Positions 17,464-26,600 of a stretch of DNA of 64,000 nt are shown in pieces; position 1 is the first letter of the stretch, and each line of letters opens with the position of its first letter. The DNA comes from an uncultured Methanoregula sp. (GTDB taxonomy: Archaea > Halobacteriota > Methanomicrobia > Methanomicrobiales > Methanospirillaceae). The position numbers were made by a program, and so were the translations under genes. The stretch lies in contig NZ_OY781872.1 in NCBI RefSeq assembly GCF_963677065.1, forward strand, positions 1,049,419-1,113,418, given 5' to 3'. Under the pieces are notes generated by a model. That model was not told the origin of the DNA and ran no database searches. It was given only the letters and a program-made list of their open reading frames with translations.

Positions 17464-17589
17464 ATGATTCTTGGAATTCCTGATCCCCAGATATTGCTCG
17501 GCTATGGTCTGGCCATCGGCTTTACGTTAGCGTGTATCGTGTATGGTTTGCTGAACTGGAATAAAGGTGGAGAGAACAATGGCAGTTAA
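17464..17589 (+). CDS. Symporter small accessory protein
   Basis: A 41-residue single-span membrane protein (MILGIPDPQILLGYGLAIGF...) with a hydrophobic helix and the C-terminal pattern VYGLLNWNKGG. It starts at ATG 17464 after the element GAGGT. It matches the pattern of the tiny protein that precedes archaeal and bacterial sodium/solute symporters and is annotated as symporter small accessory protein. Its stop lies 11 nt inside the following symporter gene, so the two are co-translated. It is too short for usual gene finders and would be missed easily. Role, probably assembly or regulation of the transporter, is inferred from co-occurrence. Confidence 0.82.
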   Translation: MILGIPDPQILLGYGLAIGFTLACIVYGLLNWNKGGENNGS

Positions 17590-19147
17590 TGCCCTCACCA
17601 TGACCGTTCTGGTCCTGCTCTACCTTGCAGTAACGCTGGTAATCGGGTACCTCGGGTATAAAAAGACTAAAAACTCCGAGGATTACCTTGTAGCAGGGCG
17701 GGACAGCCACCCGGTCATCATCGCGCTCTCGTACGGTGCCACGTTCATCTCCACGTCTGCCATCATCGGTTTTGGCGGCCAGGCTGCCAATCTCGGGATG
17801 GGCCTCATCTGGCTGACGGTTCTCAATATCGGTGTCGGTATCCTGCTCGCGTTCGTGATCTTCGGAAAGAAGACTAGGGAGATCGGGCACCGGCTCAGCG
17901 CGGTTACGTTCCCGGACCTGATGTGCAAGATCTACAAGTCGCCGCTCCTCCAGTACATTGCCGGTTTCATCATCGTGATCTCGATGCCGCTGTACACGGC
18001 CGCAATCCTGATTGGCGGGGCCCGGTTCATCGAGCCTACGCTGGGCATTCCCTATGTAAGTTCCCTCCTCCTCTTTGCCCTCATCACGGCAGTTTACGTG
18101 GTCTTCGGCGGGATCATCGCCGTTATGTATAACGACGCATTCCAGGGCACCATCATGTTCATCGGCATGACCGTTCTCTTTGCGCTCACGCTCCTGATCG
18201 TCGGGGGATTCACGGCCGGGGCAACCACCCTCACCGGTATGGCAAACCTTGTCCCGAAAGCGCTTGCCGCCCAGGGCATGACCGGCTGGACCACCATGCC
18301 CGACCTCGGGTCGCCGATCTGGTTCACGGTTGTGACAACGCTGGTTCTGGGTGTCGGTATCGGAGTTCTCGCCCAGCCGCAGCTCGTTGTGCGGTTCATG
18401 ACTGCAAAGGACAACAAGTCCTTAAACCGCGCCGTGCTCGTTGGCGGGCCGTTCATCCTGATGATGACCGGTGTTGCCTTCACGGTCGGGGCGCTCAGCA
18501 ATGTCTACTTCTTCCAGACATCAGGACAGATTGCGATCGATGCTGCTGGAGGCAATGTTGACGCTATCATCCCGCTCTTCATCAATGCCTCGATGCCGGA
18601 TATATTCGTCATCATCTTCATGCTCACCCTGCTTGCCGCAGCCATGTCCACTCTCAGCGCGCTCTACCATGCGATGGGAACTGCCCTGATCTGCGATCTC
18701 TGGGGCAGGGGAAAGGAGTGCGCCCTCTCCATGAAGGCACACCAGGCCGGCATCGTCATCATGATGGTGCTCTCGACCATCCTCGCGTTCCTCCTGCCGA
18801 TCAGTATCATTGCCCGGGCAACCGCGATGTTCATGGGCCTGTGCGCCTGCGCCTTCCTCCCGGCCTTTGCTGTCGGAGTCTATGCAAAAAACCCGTCCAC
18901 GAAGGCAGCCCTCTGGAGCATGGTATCAGGGGCTGTGGTCTGGTTCCTCTGGACTGCCTTTGTCCATGCAGCAGAAGCAAAACCTCTGGGCCTCTGCCAG
19001 GCGATCTTCGGGAAAGCGACCCTGCTTGGGGCACCATGGACTGCGGTGGACCCGCTGGTGATTGGCCTGCCGGTCTCGATGATTGTCATGATCGTGCTCC
19101 AGTACCAGTACGGAAAAGTGCAGCCGGCGGCGCCCGCTGCAGCCTGA
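17579..19147 (+). CDS. Sodium:solute symporter (SSS family)
   Basis: A 522-residue integral membrane protein with about 13 hydrophobic helices. N-terminal signatures of the SSS family are present: GYLGYKKTKNSEDYLVAGRD followed by SYGATFISTSAIIGFGGQAANLG, and the central FGGIIAVMYNDAFQG segment. It would import an organic solute with Na+; substrate cannot be told (family members carry acetate, proline, pantothenate and others). ATG 17579, preceded by GGTGGAGA, is preferred to the in-frame GTG at 17567. It overlaps the small accessory protein gene. Confidence 0.92.
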   Translation: MAVNALTMTVLVLLYLAVTLVIGYLGYKKTKNSEDYLVAGRDSHPVIIALSYGATFISTSAIIGFGGQAANLGMGLIWLTVLNIGVGILLAFVIFGKKTREIGHRLSAVTFPDLMCKIYKSPLLQYIAGFIIVISMPLYTAAILIGGARFIEPTLGIPYVSSLLLFALITAVYVVFGGIIAVMYNDAFQGTIMFIGMTVLFALTLLIVGGFTAGATTLTGMANLVPKALAAQGMTGWTTMPDLGSPIWFTVVTTLVLGVGIGVLAQPQLVVRFMTAKDNKSLNRAVLVGGPFILMMTGVAFTVGALSNVYFFQTSGQIAIDAAGGNVDAIIPLFINASMPDIFVIIFMLTLLAAAMSTLSALYHAMGTALICDLWGRGKECALSMKAHQAGIVIMMVLSTILAFLLPISIIARATAMFMGLCACAFLPAFAVGVYAKNPSTKAALWSMVSGAVVWFLWTAFVHAAEAKPLGLCQAIFGKATLLGAPWTAVDPLVIGLPVSMIVMIVLQYQYGKVQPAAPAAA

Positions 19148-19225
19148 TCCGGCATCAGGACACATCTATTTTTCCGCCCAACGGCCAGGAGAAACTTTTT
19201 TTGTCCCGCGCACCGAGACATAACC

Positions 19226-19558
19226 ATGGAACTCGCACAGCAGAAGTGCACAACCTACAAGCCCGGATCCCCGCCCCTGACCCGCAAGGAGACGCTCGAG
19301 CTCCTCGCCCAGATTCCCGGGTGGGTATTTGCCGGCGGTCATATCACGCGGAAGTTTGAGTTTCCGGATGCAGCAGCGTGCATTGCTTTTTTCACGGAAG
19401 TCACCAATCTCTCGGCACAGGAAGGACACTATCCGGACATCTGCATGAAAGAGTCGCGGTACGTGGAGATCTCGTTCTATACCTATCCGGCCGGCGGGCT
19501 TACCCTCAATGATTTTGTCATGGCCTGGAAAATAAGTGAGATGGGAAAAACTCCCTGA
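19226..19558 (+). CDS. Pterin-4a-carbinolamine dehydratase
   Basis: A 110-residue protein of the 4a-hydroxytetrahydrobiopterin dehydratase family. The single domain has the order LLAQIPGW, ITRKFEFPDAAACIAFFTEV, the active-site loop EGHYPDI and the C-terminal GLTLNDFVMAWKI. The classic loop is HHP; here the second His is Tyr (His68-Tyr69-Pro70). In organisms without aromatic amino acid hydroxylases these proteins may serve in pterin or molybdopterin chemistry. It is a single gene between the symporter and the convergent thioredoxin gene. Confidence 0.88.
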   Translation: MELAQQKCTTYKPGSPPLTRKETLELLAQIPGWVFAGGHITRKFEFPDAAACIAFFTEVTNLSAQEGHYPDICMKESRYVEISFYTYPAGGLTLNDFVMAWKISEMGKTP

Positions 19559-19641
19559 TTACGGATCCACCTGGAACGATTCTCTTTTCTGTAGTTCCCG
19601 AAACCCTCTGGCCGGGGAACGGTCTTGTTTTGCGAAAAAAG

Positions 19642-20055
19642 TTAATCGAGATTGAACCTGCGGACAATCTTCTCCCGGATCGCTTCCTTGGGGTAAGCCC
19701 CGATGATCCGGTCCACCAGCTGGCCCTTTGAAAAGAGCATCATTGCAGGAATTGCATCGATATTGAACTGCATGGCCAGGTGCCGGTTGTCATCCGTATT
19801 GCATTTCCCGAATGCAACTCTTCCGGAAAATTCCATTGAGAGTTCATCCATGATCGGTGCAATCCTCCGGCAGGGGCCGCACCACTCTGCCCAGAAATCC
19901 ACCACAACATACTGGTTCGTGGTTATGAACTGCTGGAAATGCATCTCATCGATGTTCTCCACGCTCGCTTTCATCTTTTCGTGCTTCATCTTCTCTTCAA
20001 TCTCCCTTCTGCGCTTCTCCCGGATCTGGGAAAGCTCATCATCCATAGTTTTCAT
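19642..20055 (-). CDS. Thioredoxin with N-terminal helical extension
   Basis: A 137-residue thioredoxin. The active site WCGPC is at residues 58-62 in the usual VVDFWAEWCGPCRR context, and the cis-Pro loop is DAIPAMMLF. The first ~32 residues are highly charged and helical (IREKRRREIEEKMKHEKMKA), an extension beyond the normal ~105-residue fold. It acts as a cytoplasmic dithiol reductant. The extension may mediate binding to partners. An AT-rich TATA-like box just upstream suggests a leaderless transcript; a second Met at residue 4 is an alternative start. Confidence 0.93.
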   Translation of the reverse strand: MKTMDDELSQIREKRRREIEEKMKHEKMKASVENIDEMHFQQFITTNQYVVVDFWAEWCGPCRRIAPIMDELSMEFSGRVAFGKCNTDDNRHLAMQFNIDAIPAMMLFSKGQLVDRIIGAYPKEAIREKIVRRFNLD

Positions 20056-20166
20056 TATTCCGTCGCTGCTAATTTAATCTAGCGGACGGGGATCTTCCCA
20101 AATGGACAAGAAACGGGGTAAAGTATATCTGCGGATGCCGACTATATTATAACCCTGATTATAGGA

Positions 20167-20241
20167 AGCGAGGTAGGGTAGTCAGGATATCCCGACGGGC
20201 TCATAACCCGTAGATCGATGGTTCAAATCCATCCCTCGCTA
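20167..20241 (+). tRNA. Initiator tRNA-Met (CAT)
   Basis: Acceptor arms AGCGAGG and CCTCGCT pair with an A1-U72 pair, followed by discriminator A. The anticodon stem-loop is ACGGG-CTCATAA-CCCGT, giving CAT with three consecutive G-C pairs next to the loop. Both that G-C run and A1-U72 are archaeal initiator traits, so this is the initiator rather than the elongator tRNA. T-arm GATGG-TTCAAAT-CCATC is canonical. CCA is not encoded. Confidence 0.9.
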
Positions 20242-20454
20242 TTCTTGCAGTTTTTCCGCTCTTCTCCTTTTGAGCGTCCGCTCTGTTTTACCCAGTTTTT
20301 CGGCCTCTCTGCCCCGGGCGGTGTCTCATGCAGGTCAGCCGGGTCCGTATTTCTTCTTCGCATGGCCGCTGGCCTCCTCCCGTGGATACCCGCGCCCGCC
20401 GCGGTCAAGTACGCGGGTACTGCAGTGGTAGCCGGCGGGGACCCGATCACATGA

Positions 20455-20679
20455 GGGGGTCTGTGGTGAAAGTTTCCGGCTGCCAGAATGGGAGCCTTGC
20501 AGTAATCTTCATCGTAAAAAAATTCCTTTCAACAGGCATTCTGTTTCCCCCTCAGTACAAACTTTCACCACAGACCCCCCCAAGGGTCAGCATTGTTTTT
20601 CGAAAAAAACAGCCAATTCTCCGAAGTAAAATCCGACCGGTTGAAACCTTTTTGCCAAGGGGGGGTCTGTGGTGAAAAT
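20455..20679. repeat. Three alternating inverted repeats (copies A, B, C)
   Basis: Three copies of a ~20-nt sequence with core GGTCTGTGGTGAAA, preceded by 5-7 G, occur at 20455-20475 (plus), 20559-20581 (minus) and 20659-20679 (plus). Starts are 104 and 100 nt apart, and the sequences between them are 83 and 77 nt. A and B match perfectly over 21 bases as an inverted repeat, and B and C over 19. They lie in a 585-nt gene-free region (20242-20826) between the initiator tRNA and the site-2 protease gene. Two more copies are at 44800 and 44905. Identity of the element is unknown. Confidence 0.85.
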
Positions 20680-20826
20680 TCTGAAACCCGGATTTATTCC
20701 GGGTGCGTACGAATAGCCCTTTCCGTAAGCCTGCCCGGACAGAGGTCTGAGAATACACCCCCGTGGCCGGGCCGGTGTAAAAAACAGAGATGAACCGGGA
20801 TATCCCGTGAATGCCGGGTACCGGCC

Positions 20827-21960
20827 CTAAACCTGCCGGAGTTCGGTCACTTTGAGGATATCCGTTCGTGTTACGATACCGAGGATCTTCCCGTCCTCTA
20901 CCACCGGGATCCGGCCGAAGTTGTTGGCGGACATGATCCGGAGGGCGTCGACTACCGGGGCTGTGGGGGGAAGGGTGATCACCTCTTTTGTCATCACATC
21001 CCGCACCTGCATGGCCTCGCGATCGATGGGGGTGGTCCTGTTCACATCCGCAAGCGTGATCATCCCGACAAGCGTATCCCGCTCAATCACGGGAAACCCG
21101 AGATGCTTGCTCGAGTACATCATCGCGATGACCTGGCTGACCGGCAGGGTCGGGGCAACGGTCGTTACCGGGCTGCTCATCATCGAGCCTACGGTCACGT
21201 CCTGGAGAATGTGGTTGAATTTCATTGCCGTGGATTCCATGTTCGCCCCGATGTAGATGAAGAGCGCAATCAGGATCAAAAACGGCGAGAACATAAAGAG
21301 GCCGATGATGCCGAAGATGATCGCAAATCCTTTTCCCACGTCGGCGGCGATCTTGGTGGCCCGGTGAAGGGGCATCCGTCCTGCAAGAAATGCCCGGAGC
21401 ACCCGCCCCCCGTCCATGGGAAACGCGGGAATGAGGTTGAAGAAACAGAGAAGGATGTTCAGGACCCCGAGATACCCGAAGATGAAGATGAGCACCCCTG
21501 CAGTGCTGCTGCTGATCGCAAGCAACGGGACACCATACACAAGCCCGCAGCAGACAAGCCCGAAGACGAGGCTTGCTACGGGACCGACCAGGGCCATCGG
21601 GAGTTCGGCCTTGGGATCCGGCACCCCCTCCTCCATCGTGGCAATGCCGCCGAAGATCATCAGGGTTATGCTGTTGATCCCGATCCCTTTCCGCCGGGCA
21701 ACCAGGGAATGGGCAAGCTCGTGCACGAGAACCCCGAAGAAGAGGCCGAGTGCCGCGATGGTCCCGAGGATGTAGGGCATGAACCCGGCCGTGACCCGGG
21801 TAGTATCGATCGATACCTGGAAGATCTCTTTGAGCATATCGATGGTTGTCGTGATCTGGCTGCCGATGATCCACGCAAAAAGGGGGATGACCAGCAGGAA
21901 TGTGTAGTGAATGAGGATCGGGATTCCAAATAAGCGCCCGATCCGGTAAGAACCGTCCAT
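20827..21960 (-). CDS. Site-2 protease (M50) with two CBS domains
   Basis: A 377-residue intramembrane zinc metalloprotease. The HExxH site is HELAH at residues 80-84 in a hydrophobic helix, and the third zinc ligand lies in NLIPAFPMDGGRVLRA. About six membrane helices fill residues 15-235. The C-terminal ~130 residues are two CBS domains (VGSMMSSPVTTVAP..., VRDVMTKEVITLPP...), which bind adenine nucleotides and probably gate activity by energy state. This is the common archaeal S2P-CBS form. The gene is divergent from the PRC-barrel protein gene with a 50-nt spacer. Its natural substrate is unknown. Confidence 0.93.
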   Translation of the reverse strand: MDGSYRIGRLFGIPILIHYTFLLVIPLFAWIIGSQITTTIDMLKEIFQVSIDTTRVTAGFMPYILGTIAALGLFFGVLVHELAHSLVARRKGIGINSITLMIFGGIATMEEGVPDPKAELPMALVGPVASLVFGLVCCGLVYGVPLLAISSSTAGVLIFIFGYLGVLNILLCFFNLIPAFPMDGGRVLRAFLAGRMPLHRATKIAADVGKGFAIIFGIIGLFMFSPFLILIALFIYIGANMESTAMKFNHILQDVTVGSMMSSPVTTVAPTLPVSQVIAMMYSSKHLGFPVIERDTLVGMITLADVNRTTPIDREAMQVRDVMTKEVITLPPTAPVVDALRIMSANNFGRIPVVEDGKILGIVTRTDILKVTELRQV

Positions 21961-21987
21961 AAAAAGGGTTATCTTTTTAACTCTTAA

Positions 21988-21997
21988 GTATATACTT
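21988..21997 (+). promoter_or_regulatory. TATA box for PRC-barrel gene
   Basis: AGTATATACT (a perfect palindrome) is centred about 19 nt before ATG 22011, with no Shine-Dalgarno. This fits a leaderless or almost leaderless transcript. Confidence 0.55.
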
Positions 21998-22010
21998 TCA
22001 TCTGATAACG

Positions 22011-22277
22011 ATGGAAACCCAGATTACAGAGCTGTTCGGGCTTCAGATCTATACTGACAAAGGCATGTTTATTGGCGAAGTCGAGGATGTTGTCATCGAT
22101 GTGGATTCGAAGAAGATGGAGGCCATTGTGGTCGGGAAAGTGAACGACCAGCTGTTTGAGCTCAAGAGCTTCAAAGGCCTCAAGATACCCTACCGGATCA
22201 TCAGTGCAATCGATGATATCGTCCTGATCCGCCACCTTCCGGGTGCGTTTACGGGCGGCAGCGCAGGCGAAGAGTAA
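22011..22277 (+). CDS. PRC-barrel domain protein
   Basis: An 88-residue protein made of one PRC-barrel domain. The opening pattern TELFGLQIYTDKGMFIGEVEDVVIDVDSKKMEAIVVG is typical, with the hydrophobic IPYRIISAIDDIVLIR strand pair later. Such small archaeal PRC-barrel proteins occur beside cell-division, RNA-processing and photosynthesis genes; several archaeal ones (CdpB type) bind FtsZ/SepF. No such link can be drawn here from position alone. Starts divergent from the site-2 protease gene. Confidence 0.88.
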   Translation: METQITELFGLQIYTDKGMFIGEVEDVVIDVDSKKMEAIVVGKVNDQLFELKSFKGLKIPYRIISAIDDIVLIRHLPGAFTGGSAGEE

Positions 22278-22336
22278 ACCGCATTTGCATTCTTGCGGCG
22301 GACCATTATTTTTCGTGTTCCCGCGTGGTTAGTTAT

Positions 22337-23068
22337 ATGGAAAACCGGGAAATATTTTCAGCTATTACTTCTCCCCCACCCGTTTTTGTCCGGCTGGACG
22401 GCAGGGCGTTCCACCGGCTTACTGAATGCCTTGGCCTCGAGAAGCCCTTCGATGAATTTTTTCACAAGGCCATGGTGATGGCCTGCACATCGCTTGTGGC
22501 GGAGAGCGGTCTTAACCCGGAGTTTGCGTATACGTTCTCGGACGAGATCAGCCTCTATTTCTCCCGCTTGCCGTTTGGCGGCCGGGTGGAGAAGATCGAC
22601 TCGGTATCTGCGTCGTATGCGGCAAGTTCCCTCACCCTTGCGTTCGGCGGCACCACGCTCCTGTCGCTCGATGCCCGGGTCATCCCGGCTACCCCTGCCT
22701 TCGCGGTCGAATACCTGATCAACCGGCAGGGCGAGGCATGGCGCAACCACATCAATGCCTATTGCCAGCAGGCTCTCATCGAGGAAGGAAAAAGCCCGAA
22801 GCAGGCGGCCGAGGAGCTGCGGGGCCTGCCCTCCAAAGATCTCCACGAGATGATGCACGTGCGGGGGTTCAACCTTGCCACAACGCCGGCCTGGCAGCGC
22901 CGGGGAACCCTTGTGTACAAGAAAAAGACCTCCCGGGAAGGATTCAACCCGGTGACCCAGGAGACCGTGGTTGCCGAGCGGAGTGCGGTCACCACCGAGG
23001 GGGATCTTCCTCTTTTCACCAGCCCCGAAGGCCGTGAATTCCTGAATCTCCTTTTTACTGAACTGTGA
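22337..23068 (+). CDS. thg1: tRNA-His guanylyltransferase family protein (Thg1)
   Basis: A 243-residue protein of the Thg1 family, which adds a G at the 5' end of tRNA-His (3'-to-5' polymerisation). Key motifs: FVRLDGRAFHRL with the metal-binding Asp, FAYTFSDEISLYF with the second metal site, and the palm segment AGSS-like ASYAASSLTLAFGG; further on HINAYCQQALIEEG and MMHVRGFNLATTPAWQRRGTLVYKKK. ATG 22337 (MENREIF) is preferred over the GTG at 22325 in the same frame. Archaeal Thg1 proteins can also repair truncated tRNA 5' ends. It is monocistronic. Confidence 0.9.
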   Translation: MENREIFSAITSPPPVFVRLDGRAFHRLTECLGLEKPFDEFFHKAMVMACTSLVAESGLNPEFAYTFSDEISLYFSRLPFGGRVEKIDSVSASYAASSLTLAFGGTTLLSLDARVIPATPAFAVEYLINRQGEAWRNHINAYCQQALIEEGKSPKQAAEELRGLPSKDLHEMMHVRGFNLATTPAWQRRGTLVYKKKTSREGFNPVTQETVVAERSAVTTEGDLPLFTSPEGREFLNLLFTEL

Positions 23069-23159
23069 CCGGGGCTCCCGTTGCTCTCTACCCGGCTGCC
23101 GGCAGAGCCTGGAACTGGCAGGCAGCACAATTCAGGTATCCGATAACCCCCGGGGCTGC

Positions 23160-23290
23160 TTTTTTTAAAAATTTTAGATTGCTGTTTTCTTCAAAAAACC
23201 CGTTCCGATTAATATAATAATAAAATGTAGAAATCGGGCTTTAATTCTTGAGTATTTCAAATTAAAAACAAATAAATACTATAACAAATT
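23160..23290. other. AT-rich gene-free spacer
   Basis: Between thg1 and ileS lies a 557-nt region (23069-23625) without a long gene. The part from 23160 to 23290 is strikingly AT-rich, with oligo-A and oligo-T runs and TATA-like strings (ATTAATATAATAAT near 23210, AAATACTATAAC near 23272). It abuts the small candidate ORF at 23316. The remainder (23400-23625) shows no structure I recognise. Confidence 0.5.
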
Positions 23291-23315
23291 ATGATCGATC
23301 ATCAGCAAGGAGGTG

Positions 23316-23399
23316 ATGTTTCTGTTTGACTGGGCCATATTCCTGAAAATCATCATTGCAGTACTCCAGGCAATTATTCAGAACCTGCCCCCCATGTAA
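23316..23399 (+). CDS. Candidate 27-residue hydrophobic peptide
   Basis: A short frame from ATG 23316 to TAA 23399 encodes a 27-residue peptide starting MFLFDWAIFLKIIIAVLQ and ending NLPPM. It is almost wholly hydrophobic with one Asp, one Lys and two Gln, so it could be an amphipathic or membrane helix. A perfect AAGGAGGTGATG string immediately precedes and includes the ATG; the Shine-Dalgarno is very close to the start, so a CTG or other start slightly downstream is possible. TATA-like sequences lie 30-45 nt upstream. Only composition and signals support it; no family recognised. Confidence 0.4.
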   Translation: MFLFDWAIFLKIIIAVLQAIIQNLPPM

Positions 23400-23625
23400 C
23401 CGGGCAGCCTGGAATTGCACATACTTTCTTACCTCTTTTCTGCAAGTGTTTCCTAAACCGGTAATTCTGTGCTATCGCAACCGGTGTGAATGCTCTGGTG
23501 CGTCAGGAAATGGCAATCTGCAAAAGAAATTTCAGGCAGAATCGGAGATTGTGATTGGAATTTTTCCTGCACCTGACTGAATGGTATGAAAAAAACCGCG
23601 TGAAAAAAGAGAGTCCGGGGGGTCT

Positions 23626-26600
23626 TCAGACCCTGGAGATGCCGATAGTCATTGCCACGCCTTCCACGTCCCACTCTTTTACGGAGGCGAAGCGTGCCGG
23701 GTCAGGACAGGTCCCGTCCTTTGAGAATGCGAAGACCTTTGCCCGCACCTCGTCGCCAATCAGGGCAACGGTCTCATTCGTCCGGAGCAGGGCGAGAATG
23801 CGCTGGTCGCCCACGGACACCTCGGCATTGATAGTGTCTTCAACCGCGAGATCGAGCTGCTTGCGCATGTCCTGGATCCGCCGGATAACTTCGCGGGCAT
23901 ATCCCTCGGCCTCGAGGCCCGGGGTCAGGGCGACATCCACGTACACGGTTGCGTCCGTCATCGGTGCCGAGAAGATTTCGGCCGGGAGTTTCTCGGTGAA
24001 GGTCACGTGATCCGTTCCGATCTCGAAGACCGCCCCGTCGGCTGTCAGCGAATAGGTTTTCCCGCCATCGATTGCTGCCTTGATTGCATTGCCATCTGCG
24101 GCATCGATGAGTCCTTTGACTTTGAAGGAATCCTTGCCGAATCCTTTCCCGAGCGCTTTCATCACCGGTTCCGCGTGCCAGCCTACCTTGTCCCAGCGTC
24201 CCATGACAACGGAAACCTTCCGGGCATTTGCCCGGTCCATGCAGACCGCATTGAGCCTTCCTATGGCATTCTTTACGGCATCGGAGCCGGTCACCACGAT
24301 CACCTCCGAGACCGGCCAGCGGAGTTTGCGTTTCCCTGTCTGCCGGGCATTGGCTGCGGCCTCGTCAAAGGAACGGACGATTGCGACCGCCCCTTCGAGC
24401 GTTGCATCAACGAGTGCAGTATCGCCTGCGTTCCAGTCCAGCAGGTGGATGCTTGCCGGATCGTTTGCACACCGCAGGTTCCGGTAGATCTCCTCGGTCA
24501 GGTGCGGGCAGACCGGTGCAAGGATGCCCATGAGCCTGCGCATCACGTAGTAGATCGTCTCGTATGCGAAGAGTTTCTGTTCGGACTCGCCTTCGAGCCA
24601 CATCCGGGGACGGACGAGCTGGACGTACCAGCGGGAGAGATCTTCGAGGATGAAGTTCACCAGTTCGCGGGTTGCCCGGTGGAGCTGGCACTCCTTGAGT
24701 GCGGCATCGACTGTTGCCGCGACGGAGTTGATCCGGGAGATGATGAACCGGTCCTCGTCAGGCATGCGGGTAAGGTTCGCCCGGATGAATGAATCGTCCC
24801 AGACCCCGTTCTTCGATGCAGGCTCGAACCTGTCAAGGATCATGTAGGGCACCGGGAAGCGGTACACGTTCCAGAGGATGTTGACTGCCCGGTTGATCGT
24901 TCCCACTCCTTCCCAGTTGAACTTGAGGTCGTCCCACGGCGCGGAGGAAGAGAGCACATAGAGCCGGAGCACGTCCACGCCCACTTTCTCGATAACGTCC
25001 GAGGGATTTACAACATTGCCGAGGCTTTTTGACATCTTCTTGCCCTCGGCATCGAGAGCGAAACCGTGCATGCAGACGCTTTTGTACGGGGCTTTCCCGA
25101 AAGCGATCGTGCTTGCCCCGAGCTGGGAGTAGAACCAGCCCCGGGTCTGGTCCTGCCCCTCCGTGATGAAGTCGGCCGGCCAGAGGGCCTCGAAATCTTT
25201 GGTCTTGTTCGGGAACCCGAGCGTTGCCCACGAAGCCACCGCGGAATCGAACCAGACATCGAAGATATCCTCGACCCGTTTCATCGTACCACCGCAGGTA
25301 CACGGTATGGTCACCTCGTCCACGTACGGCCGGTGGGGATCGGGCAGGGATCTGCCGCTCCGGTCCTCGAGCTCTTTGATCGTTCCAATGACCCGGTACG
25401 CGTCACACTTCGGGCAGACCCAGACCGGTATCGGGATACCCCAGTAGCGCTGGCGGGATACGCACCAGTCGCGGGCTTCCTTGATCCAGTCGTAGAACCG
25501 GGCGCTGCCGGCCCATTCGGGATACCAGGTGACTTTCTCGACCTCCCTGAGCATCAGGTCCCGCATCTCGGAAGCTTTCAGGAACCACTGGGAGGTGGCC
25601 CGGAAGATGATCGGCGTCTTGCACCGCCAGCAGTGGCCGTACCGGTGGGTGACGGTCTCTTTTGCAAGCAGGTGGTCGCCGAGAGCAGCAAGGACATTCT
25701 CGTTTGCATCCCGCACGAACTGTCCGGCAAATTCCCCGGCCTCCTCCTTGAACCTGCCTGCTCCGTCCACCGGGCAGACGATTGGGAGGCCTTCCTTTGT
25801 CCCGAGCACGTAGTCGTCCCAGCCATGGCCGGGGGCGATGTGGACCATGCCGGTATTCTCAAGGGCAACGAAATCTGCTATGGTGACCTTGTGTTCGATC
25901 TCCCGCTGGAGCGGGACCCGCCCGAGAAGCGGGGAGTCGTATACCCATCCTTTGAGATCTGCACCCTTCTTCTTCTCGACAATACTGTAGTCTTTGAACC
26001 GGGCTTTCTTGAGCACCGCCTTGACGAGAGGTTCGGCGATCCAGAGGTGCTCTTCCTTCCCGTCTTTCTTGGCAAGCACTTTTGCGTACTCGAACTCCTT
26101 TGCCACCGCCACCGCAACGTTGGCCGGCAGGGTCCAGGGGGTTGTGGTCCAGATGACGAGGAACTCATCCGGTCTCCCGCGGAGGGGGAACTTGACGAAG
26201 ACCGAGGGGTCGTTCTCGTCCCAGTATTCCACCTCGGCGTCTGCGATCGCCGTCTCGCACCGGGGGCACCAGTTCACCACGCGGTGGCCCCGTTCGAGCA
26301 TGCCCCTGTCCTCCGCTTTTGCAAGGGTCCACCAGGCAGCCTCGATATAGTCGGGGGTCACTGTCTGGTAGGCTCCCGCAAAGTCCAGCCAGACCCCGAG
26401 GTTCTCGAACTGGTCGTCCATGAGTTTCTTGTTCGTGACCGCGAACTCCCGGCACTTCTCGATGAAGGCCCGGATACCGAACTTTTCGATGTCCTTCTTG
26501 GACTCAAAACCGAGCGCCTGCTCGACCTTGACTTCGATGGGCAGCCCGTGCATGTCGTACCCGGCCCGGTCGATGACATTCTCTCCTTTCATCCGGTGGT

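Noticed and set aside
20455..20679. CRISPR array
   Set aside because: Repeats alternate in orientation and spacers are ~80 nt, with only three copies and no cas genes; not a CRISPR.
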